A stretch of DNA of 64,000 bases from Lanius collurio. Taxonomy: Eukaryota; Chordata; Aves; Passeriformes; Laniidae. The first letter of the stretch is position 1. Each line of letters opens with the position of its first letter. The stretch covers positions 4,942,404 to 5,006,403 of the forward strand of contig JACBWW010000023.1 in the NCBI GenBank assembly GCA_020086605.1, given 5' to 3'. Below the pieces are notes generated by a model, which saw only the letters and a program-made list of their open reading frames with translations, was not told where the DNA came from and searched no databases. This document shows positions 39,331 to 52,229 of this stretch, piece by piece. The translations under genes and the position numbers were made by a program.

Positions 39331-42300
39331 AATACCAAATCCAACCCACACTACCCACAAAAAAAATCCAAAACAACCTCCCCACCATGACAGCTTTTGG
39401 CTCTCGCTCTGTTCACCTATTGCTGCACACAGGGTATCCAGATCTAGAGGAAAACAAGGAACAGATGTTGGGTGATTGAAAAACTTGAGCCTTCCATTGT
39501 TTTATTGACTTGTCACCACAGAGAAATTTGCTTTAATTTACTTTAAAAGTAAATGACTTGATCTTCATAAAACTGGTGGCAAGTCACAGTTCTTAATGAG
39601 GACGTTAAACAAGGATTCTGTTTAACAACCAGAGGCGCCAATTCCAAATGCAATGCCTATTTGAACAGACACATCTATCTTCTCTTTTGAAACACCCTGT
39701 TTTATTTTCAAGATGTTCAACATACCCAGGGAAAAAAAAGAAGTCTTTGAGCCCTTGAAAGCCTATGCAAAAGCTTAAGGGTTCTTTTTCCCCCTTCATG
39801 ATACTTGATTGTACCAGATTGTACCAAGTAACTTCCTTTTTTTTTCTTCTTCTTTATTCCTGAATGAAGTAATTCATATCTAAATAGAGACTTTTTGAAC
39901 TCTACTGGCTTCAAGATAATCTACAATGTAACTGAGGAAAAATGTGAAAGAAAGAAAAAATGCCAAGGGTTCAGGGACTTAAAATCAGACAAAGACATTC
40001 AACTTTTTTTAATATAAACTACCAGCTACTGCCACTCCTGCGTGCAAGCTGTGATGTTTTTGGGAGATTAAATTCATGTCCCCAGACCCAAACTCCAGTA
40101 TTGCCAGTTCAAATCAAACACCACTCATGAATGTCAATGGGATTGGTGTCTCCTGCTACTGGAAAAGGAAAGGTCTTCCAGTCACCTCACAACCTGCACA
40201 GAGGATCCCTTCCCACCATGGCCGGGAATTCACCCATGGAAGCAGCGAGCCTGTGACGCAGGAGGTCTTCAGGGATGGGAAATGAAAATATGTCCTCCAC
40301 AAAGAGATAATACAGAGTTTTCAGAGGCTAGAGAACAGACTGTTGCCTTTATCATCTTCATATGTCCTCACTCTAAAAAGAAAATTTACTCTGTATCTCC
40401 TAATACAAATATGTTCCCACAGTCTGGCTGCAATGGGCCCCAGTTGAAGGCTGTAGGAAGGCTCACGACCTTTTCCCAGTCTTTCTTTATACTACAAAAT
40501 ACATAAAATTATGCAAGAAATTTCAGGTCCACTTTTTTGGAAGCAGTTTGCAGTTTATGACTTACAGCTCAGGTGACAGCTGAGTTTTCTACCAGCTAAA
40601 TAGGCCACATTCTGTGCCTTGGTGCCAAGTTTTGTATAGAAGACCTGGAGGAAAACAAAGCAATGGTGGACCAAGATGTACAAAGATGTTTGAGTGATCT
40701 CTTCTCCTGCAAAAGCATCTGGTGCAGCTCTGAGTAAGAGACTGTGAGACATGGTGGTGGGCAGGAGCCCTGGGAGAGGGAACGTAGAAAACCCAGGACA
40801 TGGAAGCTCTGCTGGCACTAACACATCCTGCTATTGTCCTGCACTGATACCTTATGGCTGATGGGAAAAGCAGGCCCTAAATGGACATCCACGCACTTGG
40901 GAACCCAATCTCTTTCCACATCACACCTTCCAAAGGTTGGGTGCTCTCACAAGAGTGACCCTCACCCCAGCATTCAGCTAGAGCAGATGTGAATTACTGA
41001 AGCACAGAGGTGCAGAGCCCTTCCACGTATGTTCAGGGAGAGAGGGAAGGATAAAGAAAAAAGAAGTGACAGAGTGTTTGAAGTGACAGAGTGGAGTGGA
41101 GCGTGGGCAGTGGGAAGTGCCCATGTGGCCAAGAGATCCTACTCAACGCCAGAACTTGCCCAGGCTCTGGTTTGGCACAGCTGCAGCACCAAAACTGGAG
41201 CACCACTTTCTCTGTGATTCAAAGAAAATGGCTTTCATTATCACAAGCCCTTCCCCCCCGCAGCTCCCTGGAAGTCCCTCATCCAGGCACAGATAAGCCC
41301 TCAGCAAACTCCAGTAGCCTGAAAAAAGCTGAGCCCGAGGTGTTAACGGCTGTGACTGTAATGCAGTTAATTTAATTGGGTTGTCCATCCTTGATATTTG
41401 CAAAGTCCCTTTTAAATGTTAAAACCTTTTTTAAACAACTGAGTTATTATTTTCTCCTGAACTTCATTTCCATTTTAATGCTGATGTTCACTTTCTTTTG
41501 CAAATCGAGTGAAGGTAAAACTCTTCCTATAATATACCATCCTTTCGAAAAACTTATTTCCTTTTGGTGCAGTTTCAAACAGATAGACTTGTAATGGCCA
41601 AAATAAATTTTATCCTGAAATACAAAAAGCTAAATTTAAGCTTAACTTATAAACCTTTTTTAAGAGAGACAAAATCATGCCAGCCTTATCACCATGACAG
41701 TCACACTTGTTTAGATTTATTATGCAATGGTAATCACACTATACAATAAATTCGCTATAGTAATGCATTAATCACTTTGCAAAGAAAAATGAACTACTGA
41801 AAGGAAGACAATACACTTCCCACTCTCTTCTTTCCCGTGGTAAGAACTGGTCCCTAACTCCATTCTTTAAGGAGGGAAGCATATATTTTCTCTTCTGCTG
41901 CTACATCTATAACTTGAGCCAATGGCTCAGCAAGGTCACTCTCATTTTGCTTTCTACATGACAGAGTTCTCTGAATATTTCTTAACAAGATCTTCCTTTA
42001 GAGCTACAAAATACTTGGGGTAAAATAGCTACTTGACCTGTTTGCTGCTTTCCCTGATTCTGCATACACTCTCATTGTGTACAGAAGGCTAATTCTTTTA
42101 GATGAGACTACTTTTTAAGTTGATGAGGTGGATCACTGGGGGTGTATGGTTGTGCAAACCAGATTTATAATAAAGGGGATGTATACAATGCAAAGCAGAG
42201 GTAGAACCTCAAAGAAGAAAGAGATATTTGTATCATAAAGGGACATTCTTATCTTCCCCTCATATAAGTATATTATGTGTAGGAACACCCCAACCATCAC

Positions 42301-43354
42301 CCTTCAAAATCTGTCACATTTTACCTCCAGAACTGGCACCTGGACTGTCTGAGTGAGGTGGCAATGCATGCACATCCAATAGCACCTTTCAAGACAGGGT
42401 TTGGTTTGGGCTTCAGTTAGGAAGCCAAAATCCTACAAAATTTAAATACCAGGAGATGCTGCCTGGTATTCTGCCATGCAGATTAATCCCACTGCAGAGC
42501 AATTTGTGCCAGCACATCTGAGAAGAAAAGTCCCAGGGGAATATTTACTCACAAGTAAATCTTTTTGGTTTGCTCCAGCATATCTTCCCACCAACCTCCC
42601 AGGCAAGGCAATGGAAGTCAATGAGAGAAACAGAATTATAAGGTTCTGTTTCCCCTCAGTTTTTTTTTTTTCCAAGGAGCAAAGAGAATCTTCATTGAAA
42701 GAGCCCAAAACGTATTTTTCAACTTTTAAAAAAGCAGCTTAGAGCCAAGAGCAAAGTCTGTGTAGATCACTGAATTCGGTTCACCTTCACCTGTGGTATT
42801 TTGGGGCAAACTTCCTTCTGGTAAAATGGAAAATCTGGATTTACCCAAACTGGAGCTGAGCAGCAATACCAGCACAGGGAAAAGTGGTGTGCAGATGGCT
42901 GTAGCTGCTCAGCTGCTATTGAAATTCATGAAACCTGTGGGACAGATTATGCACACAGCACCTTGAAGGTACACCCTAAGGTGTTACCCACAACCACAGA
43001 GCCTGAATCCTATCTCCCATTCTTACTTTCATATATAAAATTATAAAATGTTAAAACATATTTCTTAAAGCCTGTCATTACACTCTGGCTGCATATTGCA
43101 CTACAATATTCCTGTTACCAGGCTAAATTCACGGGGAGGCTGCAGTTAACACTCCCAGGTAAAGAAATACTCTGTACCCTCCATCCTGCAAAAGACAGAA
43201 TATCAGAGTGAGAATTAAATTATTCCCCTTTCAGATGCTATAAAGCCTCCAGGCAGCATCCTCACAGTCCTTTTCAACACAGGTAAATTGAATTCCAGCA
43301 AGTTTACTGTATGCAGACTCTTCCGACAAGATATTAAATAACAATGGCATGACC

Positions 43355-43733
43355 ATAACCTATGAAGAAAGACCAGAAAACGTGGAGCTGTTTAGTCTAG
43401 AGAAAAGAACTCTGCTGCAAGCCATAACAACAGCCTTCCAATATGCAAAGGGTCAGAGCAGAGAGGACAGGAATGGGCTGTCCTCAGTGTGGGGACACGA
43501 GGGACCTGAGCTGTGGGTCAGACAAGGAGAGATGCTTTTGAGAAGGATGGTGGTGAAGGTCTGCCAGGGAGGGTCCATGAAGGTGTCCTGCTCTCCATGG
43601 GGGGCTTCAACCACAAGTTATGCAAATATCCATCAGGGATAATGTAAACCTGCCTGACCCTGCCTCATGGTGAAGGGATGGATTACATCACCTCCTGAGA
43701 TTCCCTGTAACCCTGTTTCACTTATGATTTTAT
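43355..43733 (+). mobile_element. Diverged CR1 LINE fragment (3' part)
   Basis: The order of landmarks is that of the CR1 3' region: CTATGAAGAAAGACCAG, then GAGCTGTTTAGTCTAGAGAA, GCCTTCCAATATGCAAAGGG, a degraded CTGCCAGGGAGGGTC, CCTGCCTGACCCTGCCTCATG, and finally ACCTCCTGAGATTCCCTGTAACCC closing in TATGATTTTAT. These correspond to the end of ORF2 and the short 3' UTR of CR1, the dominant LINE family of birds. The copy is 5'-truncated, has internal deletions and is frameshifted. The 97-codon frame at 43349-43642 is a chance reading of this decayed element, not a gene. It is the strongest clue to a sauropsid, probably avian, source. Confidence 0.72.
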
Positions 43734-45646
43734 ATGGGCAAGCCCTCAAGGGTAATTTGTCCCACTGCCCAAGCTTTTCCTTTATCTGCTCAGGGCTGGT
43801 GGTTCTTCCCACCAGCCAGTTACTTGATTTGGGATCTGCCCTTGTAAGAGAAAAGGCTGATGTTTGCAGGGCAGCATGTGCTTACACCTCTCAGATCCAT
43901 CACCTAATTCTTATGGAAATAAGCACAGGGTGGCTGGTGTAGAAATGCAAGAATTTGGGCCAAAGCTTGAGGGTTGCTTTTAGATAAATTATTCTAAAAA
44001 TATGCAAAGAATTCTAAAGTTTCATGTGGATTTGCCTGCCATCTTCAAAGATATTTGTCTTTCTGCTGTTTGAGGGAAAGTCTGAACAGGGCCTGCTGCT
44101 TGGCTTCCCTGCATCCCCTCTTTTGGAAGGGATGGGGTGGGCATGGGATGGGCAGCAGTGCAAACAGCCTGCAGCCAGGTCCTTTCCCTGCTCACTCCCT
44201 GAAGCACGGGTGTGTGAGGAATCCATGCTGGCTGCATCCCTGCAGCTTTGGGGAGAGCTGGGACGGCTCCACACAGGCCACAGTGAGGGATCCTGTTGGA
44301 AGTAAAATAATCTGTTCCCCTGGCAGCAGCGCCCATGGGCATTGCAGGGGACCCGACCCAGGGCAGATCTAAACACTGGCACTGCTGAAGGAAATCCTTG
44401 CAAAAGGCAGCTCCTAAATCCATGCAAGGCTGCAAAGCCTCCCAAAACGAGGCATATGGGACAGAGGGAAGATGTGCTGCCAAGGAGCAGTGAGTGTCCA
44501 GATGTGTGATGGTGACAAACATGCTCCAGCAGGCAGAGTTTGCTATGGTGGAGGAAGAGATTTTTGGGTTTGAGTCTTGTTTTCTTGAATTAAATTAAAT
44601 TTTTAAATGCATAAATCTTAAAATAGTAAAAAAGTTAATCAATTGCTCTTTGTCTTCTGCCTTCCCAGTTTAGTTCCTTGCAAACTTTTTTCTGCCATAC
44701 ATGCCATGACAACCCATAATCTAAAGCTTTTTGGTGAATTCTCTTGCCAAACTTCAATTTTTATACAGCAAATTAAATCAACTTCCTTGATTGCAAACTG
44801 GGAAAACTAAAAATATATTATAAACTGCAAGAAATGTTTAAAGGGATAATATATCAATAAATAATCCTTGCACTTAATCTGAAAACCATTAGGTAGCTGG
44901 AGTGATGACTGATTTAACACTATCCATTTAGGGTACCTGTGATAATGTGTTTTTTAAACTCAAGACTTTATATTAGATACAATTCATTTGGAAATAATTG
45001 TATAACTTGAGGGATTTTTTTCCTACTCTTTTTAAGAAATTATTTAATTAAAAACACAAGATGAAATAAGTATTTTAAGCAGCCAGCAACGAAATGGGAA
45101 AATACCATGTGTTTGGAGTTTTAGTGCCCTCTGAGTGCTGGAATTTATTTGCAGCAAGCAGAAAATAGACAGCAAGCATAAAAATTCAGCAGATTCCCAC
45201 TAGTAAAATTATTTATCAAGCTAACAAGGGAGGAACCCTTCTAGTAGCAACAAGCCAGCAAGGAAAAGACGTGCCTTTATATTTTACCTTTGGGTTAGCA
45301 CACCAGTAAAAATGCCAACTGACAAGCACTTCACATAAACATTTCTTTCTAAATGAGCTGCCTTGTTAGAAAAAAATCTAAGCAAAGGAGCAGTACAGTC
45401 AACAGACAGAAAAACCCCAGGATGAATGCTACATTGCTGCATATTACAGGAAAATATAAATAAAGATATAAAAATAATGTTGATGCATAAATGACTTTAA
45501 TGAATTAACACTTCATTCTGCATCTAAATTAACTACTTGGGCAATAAATCTATCTTAGCTTCAATCCTTCCAAGAAAGAATACATGTCAGTTATCTATTA
45601 TTTACGTCTTTCTTACCTCTGGAACTAAACGTATGCACGCACACTC

Positions 45647-45688
45647 AAAAAAAAAAAAAGAAAGAAGTGTGAAATATGTGTGTGTGTG
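45647..45688. repeat. A13 run and (TG)6 microsatellite
   Basis: A13 at 45647-45659 and six TG units at 45677-45688, separated by an AAAGAAGTGTGAAATA-like spacer. Confidence 0.75.
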
Positions 45689-48324
45689 GATTCATTCACT
45701 GTGCTGTTGTTAGAGCTGTGCTACTCAAGCCCCATTGCAATATTTATCGTATACTTACTTTACGACTGAAGCCCTGAAGTAGGTTTTACAGCTCAGTTTA
45801 ACGATACCAAACTTTGATTATAAATTATAAGTGGCTTTATTGCAGCCTGAAGAGGCAAAAAATTTGGAGACACTTGATTGCCTGATCCCAATTAAATTTT
45901 AAAGAAATAGTAAAACGACACACATTGGCTGAATAGCTGAGCTCCAAGGAGCACTGCAAATTACTCCTGCTGGCTGTGCAGAGGGGCTATACCCTCCCAG
46001 GACTTCTTTGCTAGAGTGAACATTTGACAATTGTCAGCAAGCTTTAAAATAAAACCAAACTATACCAAAGAAAACAACAACAACAAAAAAATCCCAAGGA
46101 TGGTTCTCAAGCATTATTATTTTCATTGTGGAAAAAAAGTAGCTCATGGGAGGGTAGGGGGCAAGATCAGACTCAGCATTTCAGCTGGTTCTGTAACTCA
46201 GGAAGTAAAACCTGCCACAGTTGTTGACAAAGAGAAAAAAAAAAGGAAAGGAAAGTTTTATGCTAAATGGAGCAGTCAGGGGGAAGCATAAGTTGGAGCA
46301 GCATTTTTTGACTGATCTCAGATGGTTTTTTGGATGCCATTGTAAGACAGACCACGTATTACTCACTCAGGACTCCAAAGGCAGGCAAGATGGGGAAAGG
46401 TGGAGAGAAAAAAAACCCAAAACAAATTACTGGGAAAAAAAAAGTCTATTTAGAGCTTTTGCTCCCCTCAAAGCCTGACATTCATCTCGCCTCTGCAGCA
46501 GCTCACAATGCAGGGAGGGAATGTAGTGTCTCCCACTCCCTGCTCCAGCATCCCAGGCTGCTGCTCCAGCCAGCACTGGGCATTGCTGAGGCTGAGGGAG
46601 AAAATCTCCAGCTCTGAAATTCCACCCCTGGGCCTGATCCTGCATTCTTTGCACACCCAAGTCCTCCAAAAACAATGGGATTTTTGGATGTGCGGGAAAT
46701 GCTGAAGTGAGCTGACATTTGTTAGCTGCTGATGGATTACATTAATATGAATATTTGTCTGTAGGGGACAAACACTTTTGAGAAGTGAGTGCAACATTAC
46801 GGGCAAAACATCAGCAATAATAACAAAAAAGGATAGAGAGAAGCATCATTGATGTAAACCATGAAATAAATAATATATGTCAACTTTTATGTTTCTTGCC
46901 TTTGATCTGGGTACAGCTGACATTAAGTCCAGGAACTGATACCTTTTTAGCTGAGAAGACACAAGATGTCAAGTTATATTTTTTAGTGCAAGGCCAACAC
47001 ATGAAAACAAAGCTAAAGGAGTCGAAAAAGTGAGCATAACAAAAAACACAGAGATTATCTCTTGTCATGGGAAAGAAAATGATGGGAATTTCCATAGAAT
47101 TTGAGTGTTAATATAATGCTGCCTTCACTTTGCCATTCTCTCCTTATTAGAACATAATTTGGGTCCAAGTAATATGGGAAGAGATTGCTCCTGAGCACAG
47201 CAAGGGAGTGCCGTGGGTAGAGCCACTGCAGAATGAGGACTACAAGATGTTCTTACGTGCTCACTCTTCGTTCCCTGCCTGCCTCTCATTTTAACTCTCT
47301 TGCAAAGACATTTGAAAGTGGAAGCTGTTTGGAAGCTTACATAAAAGCATCCATTAAAAGGCATTACATTAAAACTCCATCGGATCCTGCCCAAGTGAGA
47401 CAGAGGCAAGTTGGAGCATCCCCACAGATCCCAGGGAAGTTACTCCTGCCTTGGCTTTGATGGCACCAAGTAAATCTGGTCTTTGTTTTATTTTCTTGTT
47501 TGCTTTTTACTAGCACTAGCCCTCGGGCATGGGACTATACCCAGAGCCTCTCCATCAGCTCCCCCAGGCTTCTGAGAATTTATACCAGGTAATAGGAAGC
47601 AGAATTTGGCCCTAAGTATCTACACTGGAGCTGAAATTGGGTCAGTAGGTTATTCCCATCCACACTTACTGCTGTTGTTGGGTAAAACCACAGCCAGAAG
47701 ATTGCAGACAGGCAAGAGAAAAGCCACCTCTGGTTTCCTCCTCTTCAAAATACACACCTCTCCACTGGGAAATCGCCCTTCCTCTGGGAGACTCTGGATG
47801 TGCTGCTGTGCACCCCTCCTTTACAGCCTGGCCCTGTTAAGTTTCCAGGCCTACAGCCCCCCTTTCCTAAATTCCTGAATCTTGGTGCCATCTCTGGGCC
47901 GTGCTGCCACAGAAGGGCTGGGCAGCCTGGCCCTGCCATTAATAACCTGGCACAAAGGCCCTGCACAACACCGAGCTGTGATTTAATTACCTATCACCAC
48001 TAACAAAAGCTCTCTTTATTTTGATTAACTTTGAGGGAACAAGGTTCCCCACCATCAGAGTGTGTTTAAGTAATTACAAGGTACAGACTAACGTGCCTGA
48101 AAACACAAAAAGAGGGGGAGTAGGGAGAGGGGAGAGAAGAAAGGGAAGACAAGAGCTCAGCCTTACTTCCCAATTTAAACTAGGAATGACCTCAGGGTCA
48201 ATTTTTCAGAGTATCTCAGATCAATTCAATTCTCACCTCCGCTGCCTACCTGCTAGCAAATGAACTTACTGTGCCTTCCAATAGACAGAAATGACTAAAA
48301 GGAAATCGCATTTAGCTGCATCTG

Positions 48325-48340
48325 AATAACCATGGTTATT
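48325..48340. repeat. Perfect 16-bp palindrome
   Basis: AATAACCATGGTTATT equals its own reverse complement. It contains AACCATGGTT and two inverted ATAAC half-sites, an arrangement that would suit a homodimeric DNA-binding protein. The neighbouring sequence is AT-rich and element-like. Function is unknown. Confidence 0.6.
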
Positions 48341-49280
48341 AGATGATGCGTGCAGAGGAAAAATTACCATTTCCCTTCTCCTTCTCCTCCTTGTGATTGT
48401 CATTCTCACCTCACTGGTGATTAAGATGTAGGATGCTCTCACAGATTGTTAATTAGGTGTTAATATCTGCAAGGGGCCACAGCAAGCTCCTACACCTGAG
48501 GTCATTTCTCAGAAGTCAGGCTGTCTCCGGTGACAATACCTGTAATTCCCATAGCTAGTTTGATTCCCACTCAACAGCTGGAGCTAGTGTTTCTTTCATG
48601 TCTGGTTTCATTTCCTATCTGAAATTATATGAGTGCTAATATCTTTATTATCTTTCCCATAGAAGTGCAATGCTGGAGCATGGCACAGCGTGTTGTTCAT
48701 AGGCTTTCTTTCCTTTTTCTTTTTTTCTCACAGCATTTTCAAAACATTTCAAGCAAAAATCTTTATAGTTAGCAAATTTACAGCTGAGGGCTCCATTATG
48801 GTTCAGGAGGGGTAGAAGGTAGGAGGGAAACAATAATAATTTGGGGATGGAAGAAAAGAAAAGCTGCACAACTGCTGAATGATAATGGCTCAAACCTTGG
48901 GAAAAAAAGGTAATGGCAGGAAGGGGAGGAATTACAAGGACAGTGTGACCTCTGCTTGTCTTGCAGGTGCACAGGAGCTATTCCACATATGTGTGTGTAC
49001 ATAGAGGTATTAAAGATATATTGTCTTTAAGAGAGAGAGGGGGCACATAACTGATTTTGCCTACATTTTGGCACATTCAAAATCAGAGTGAAGTTATGTG
49101 CAATTCAGAAAATTAGCATCTCCCAAAGCACCTGATTTTTGTAATCCTGGCCTGGTGCACTCAGGAGACTAAATTCCCATCCCAGTAGAAATGGTGCATG
49201 GGACTTGGGCAACACCAGTGATTTCTCATCCCAGAGTATGAAGGTGAATGACAAGTATTTCAATAAACCTGTTTTCATTA

Positions 49281-49550
49281 AAGGGCTTCAAGGAACATTA
49301 CAGCTATTTTTTAACTCCCACAAAAGCCTAGAAGGTAAGAATTAATTATCTAGGTTTGTAACTGTGTAAACTGAGATATAAAGAGATCAACGGTAACAGA
49401 CTTTTAGAAGAAACCTCAGATAACAAGTTTGAAGTGCTTCAGTATTTTGCTGAATCTAGAATCAAATAAGTGGGTCAAAGTCTCACAAGTGAGTCAGACT
49501 GTGACTCCCAACTCCCAGTTTCTTCACTCTCTAAACATTGTGACTATATG
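49281..49550 (-). mobile_element. Old, near full-length MIR/CORE-SINE copy
   Basis: Read on +, the order matches the reverse complement of MIR: AAGGGCTTCAAGGAACATTAC; TTAACTCCCACAAAAGCCTA then GAAGGTAAGAATTAATTATC (the CTCACAACAACCCTATGAGGTAGG region); TGTAAACTGAGATATAAAGA (the core, GGAAACTGAGGCACAGAGA in less decayed copies); GAATCAAATAAGTGGGTC; and GACTGTGACTCCCAACTCCC (head region). The order is preserved over about 270 bp although the identity is low. Boundaries are approximate. It is a non-coding ancient amniote retroposon. Confidence 0.55.
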
Positions 49551-51266
49551 TGGAGCCTGAGAAGTAATTTTATATGTGGGATGTTAAATCAGTACTTTTC
49601 CTGTCTCATCAATCTCCTGTATTTGGGTACAGTGAGAATCATTTGGTAAGTGGCACAAACTAGAAAACCCAGGAGAGATGTTAAAAATATTACCTTTTTT
49701 TTTTTTTTTAACATTTAAAATCCTTTATTAGAACTAAACAACAGCAAGAATGACAACAACAGAAAATATTTTAGAGCTTGCTCTAAACACAGGGAAAAGT
49801 ATTACATTGACTTTCCTGAGAATTTTGGAGGAGTAAAAGCTGTTACATATGGCATATACTTTCTCTTCACTCATAAAGATTTTCGACATTTTCATACTTC
49901 AAATTCACAGGAATGAGCTGGAAAGGCATTTGGGCCATAGTGAAGTCCTGCTTTTTTAAAAGACTTGAGGACTGGTTTGGTTTTTTTTAATCTATGTAAA
50001 ATGATTTGTAAATTGTACAAAATATGTTTGGGAGAGGAAAAAGAGGGAGAGAGGTTACTATGAATTTTTTAATCAAGAATAACATATTGCATCTCATTTG
50101 ATAAAAAAAAATATTCTCATTTAGGCTTAATACAGCACATCTGCTTGAAAAATACATACAAGGCTCCCATTGACTGCTGTGGGAAGTTTGCCAATAATAT
50201 TTCATGGAAGTTATCCTGATATCGGCCTCGGAAAATAAAGACATTTTACAGGGATGTTAATTCAACAACATAAAGTTAAAAATAACTCTCTCATGCACAA
50301 AGAAATTTGATTGTTTTTACAGTTCTTAGCTTTAATTTTCAGTTTTATCAGATGTACAGTCTAGGAATAATAACAAGATCTAATTTGCAGTGAAGCTGGG
50401 CAGTTTGATATCACAAACCAGGGCCATTAAAAGAGAAATGATGTCATGAACAACAGACAGACTCAATTGCATATCAAAAATATGTGTAAAAAGTATGAGA
50501 ATGCAAAAGCTCCCGGACAAAACAAAAATCTCTTTTAAAAATGCATGTGCAAATGCAGGAATAGCAGTGAAAAGTAAGTAAACGTGTATTTTCAGAGTGC
50601 CATGATTTGCCCTGTGTGAAAGGTCTTAGAGGCAAACCAGAAAAGGAACAGAAAATACATTTCTGTTCTTTACTGCTCCTTATTCTCCCCTTACTTTGGG
50701 TCACACCCATATGGGGAAATTAGGAATTAAACTGTACTGCAGTGCTATTCATTGCCTGGATGGACACTCCGACTCTAGAATAAGAGTAGATTTTCCTGGT
50801 TAATCTATTTTATCTTGAAAGCAGCTTAGCTGTACTGGAGAGGGGGGAAATCCACCCTTACTCCCAAATAAGAACATCCATCCAGGGAATTCACAGCTCA
50901 GCTACCTCTGTATGAGTTCAGATTTTGCTTTTTATTAGTACAACTCCCCCCTGGAGATATTCCCAGTGTGGTGGAAGTGCAGGTCCCAGGAATTCAAGGG
51001 AGATTTTACCAAAGCCTGCAGTGGGACTACAAATCCACCCAGGATCTCTCCTCTCACCTGGGATGGAGGTAGGATGCAGTTTAGATCTCAGGGTCCATCA
51101 CTGCCTTATCCTGCCCTTGGAGCTCTAAAATGTCCTTCAGAGCCTCTTTCAAAACTGAAACATTTCTACACACAGTGATAAAAACCAACAGGTTTTTTTT
51201 TCTTGCCTTTTTTAAGAGAAAGCCCAGCTACAGTTTTTTATGTCAGAAGCAAATTCTACTTTCCAA

Positions 51267-51282
51267 CATCATCATGATGATG
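51267..51282. repeat. Perfect 16-bp palindrome of CAT/ATG triplets
   Basis: CATCATCATGATGATG is identical to its reverse complement, formed by a short CAT microsatellite switching to ATG. It is probably a by-product of simple repetition. Confidence 0.6.
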
Positions 51283-51349
51283 AGGAAATAGAGGCATATT
51301 TTATTCCTGTTGGTTCTGTGACACTGGAGGATGGAAAAGCTCTTCTGCA

Positions 51350-51450
51350 CCAAATAAAATACACTGAGGCACAGTGAAACACACCTGGGGTTATGTATGT
51401 ATTGTAAGGGATGTCAGCTGGTGCTGCTGGGAGCTGGAATAAGTCAAAAC
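51350..51450 (-). mobile_element. Possible MIR core fragment
   Basis: ACACTGAGGCACAGTGAAAC resembles the reverse-complemented MIR core, and GGGAGCTGGAATAAGTC about 60 bp later could be its GAGCTGGGAATAGA-like head side. The similarity is weak and may be chance. Confidence 0.3.
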
Positions 51451-52202
51451 ACAGCCCTTGGAAAATAACAGTTGCTCTTTAAAACACTACGAGGACCCTT
51501 CATTGTATTTTATGGGGTAAAAACGAATGTTGTTGCTGGTATAACAGTGCATATCATAAACACAAAATTCATCCTGCAGCACTTGCTCTGAAAACTCTCA
51601 GCAGTCCCACCAGGATGGAGGACATAGAGTGACACCACCACTGACCTCCACCACCCCTGCTGCTGCCTGACCTGCCAGAGACATTATGGTGAGAACCTCT
51701 TAATCAGCAACCACCAAATATTCCAGTCACACTCATGGAATGGCCTTGAAATCCTAGAAGTTTGCCAGAAACAACATCTTTTCTTCAAAGGAGCCAAGTT
51801 AGTAAGTCAGACCATGGAGGCTGCTGTCCACTACTGTAAATGTAGAGCCTTAAATTCCCCCAACCAAGCCACCTCCATGAATACCAAGTGAGCTCTCCTC
51901 CAGACAGCGTGGAGGATCGGAGTTTTCATATCGAAGCTTATTATTCCTAATATCACAGAGACACTTCCCTGAATTGTCCTTCTCCTGCCCAAATTCCCCA
52001 TCTGACCAGATGTCTTTCTCTCTCTTGCTTTCACCTGTCAATCATGTTCACAGCTGAAATTTGATTTCTCTCCCACAAGTAACCTTAGATGAAATATTAC
52101 CATAGGGGTCAGAACTGTCTGAACCTTGCCATAAAAGTTTGTTAACTCTTCCAAGACCCAAGAGCTATTTTCTTAAAACTAACAGGTTTTGCTGCTGGTT
52201 GG

Positions 52203-52229
52203 TTTTGTTTGTTTGTTTGTTTGTTTTGT
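52203..52229. repeat. (TTTG)n microsatellite
   Basis: Consecutive TTTG units with one TTTTG at each end, about 27 bp in all. Confidence 0.75.

Larger units (their letters stand above)
20731..43354. other. Long gene-free stretch, mostly AT-rich
   Basis: About 22.6 kb with no exon I can support. It contains a perfect hairpin palindrome (23394-23418), a T-rich tract (23662-23820), A18 (25180-25197), a T16 run (30746-30761), a GA-rich tract (30835-30870), a hairpin (35748-35774) and a CAAA tract (39304-39330). The block at 22880-23170 is AT-rich with dispersed CpG-containing words and TAAT cores, which is typical of vertebrate conserved non-coding elements; this is a guess without alignment. The longest frame, 189 codons at 38910-39479 on +, runs through the CAAA tract and resembles no protein I know. 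Confidence 0.6.
43734..49280. other. Gene-free stretch with AT-rich blocks
   Basis: I see no coding exon. A GC-moderate segment (about 44.05-44.52 kb) holds overlapping frames on both strands, up to 166 codons, none recognisable. The interval at 44580-45070 is AT-rich with many TTAAT/ATTAA words and could be a homeodomain-rich conserved element. A13 (45647-45659) and (TG)6 (45677-45688) are minor simple repeats. A perfect palindrome lies at 48325-48340. Confidence 0.6.

Noticed and set aside
38910..39479. 189-codon + frame
   Set aside because: Longest frame outside the minisatellite, but by a rough estimate one of this length in six frames of 64 kb is not far from chance. It crosses a CAAA microsatellite and resembles no protein family I know.
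43349..43642. 97-codon + frame
   Set aside because: It lies in a decayed CR1 fragment and is a chance reading, not an intact reverse transcriptase segment.
51267..51282. CATCATCATGATGATG palindrome as a regulatory site
   Set aside because: It is explained by a short CAT repeat inverting into ATG; listed only as a sequence feature.
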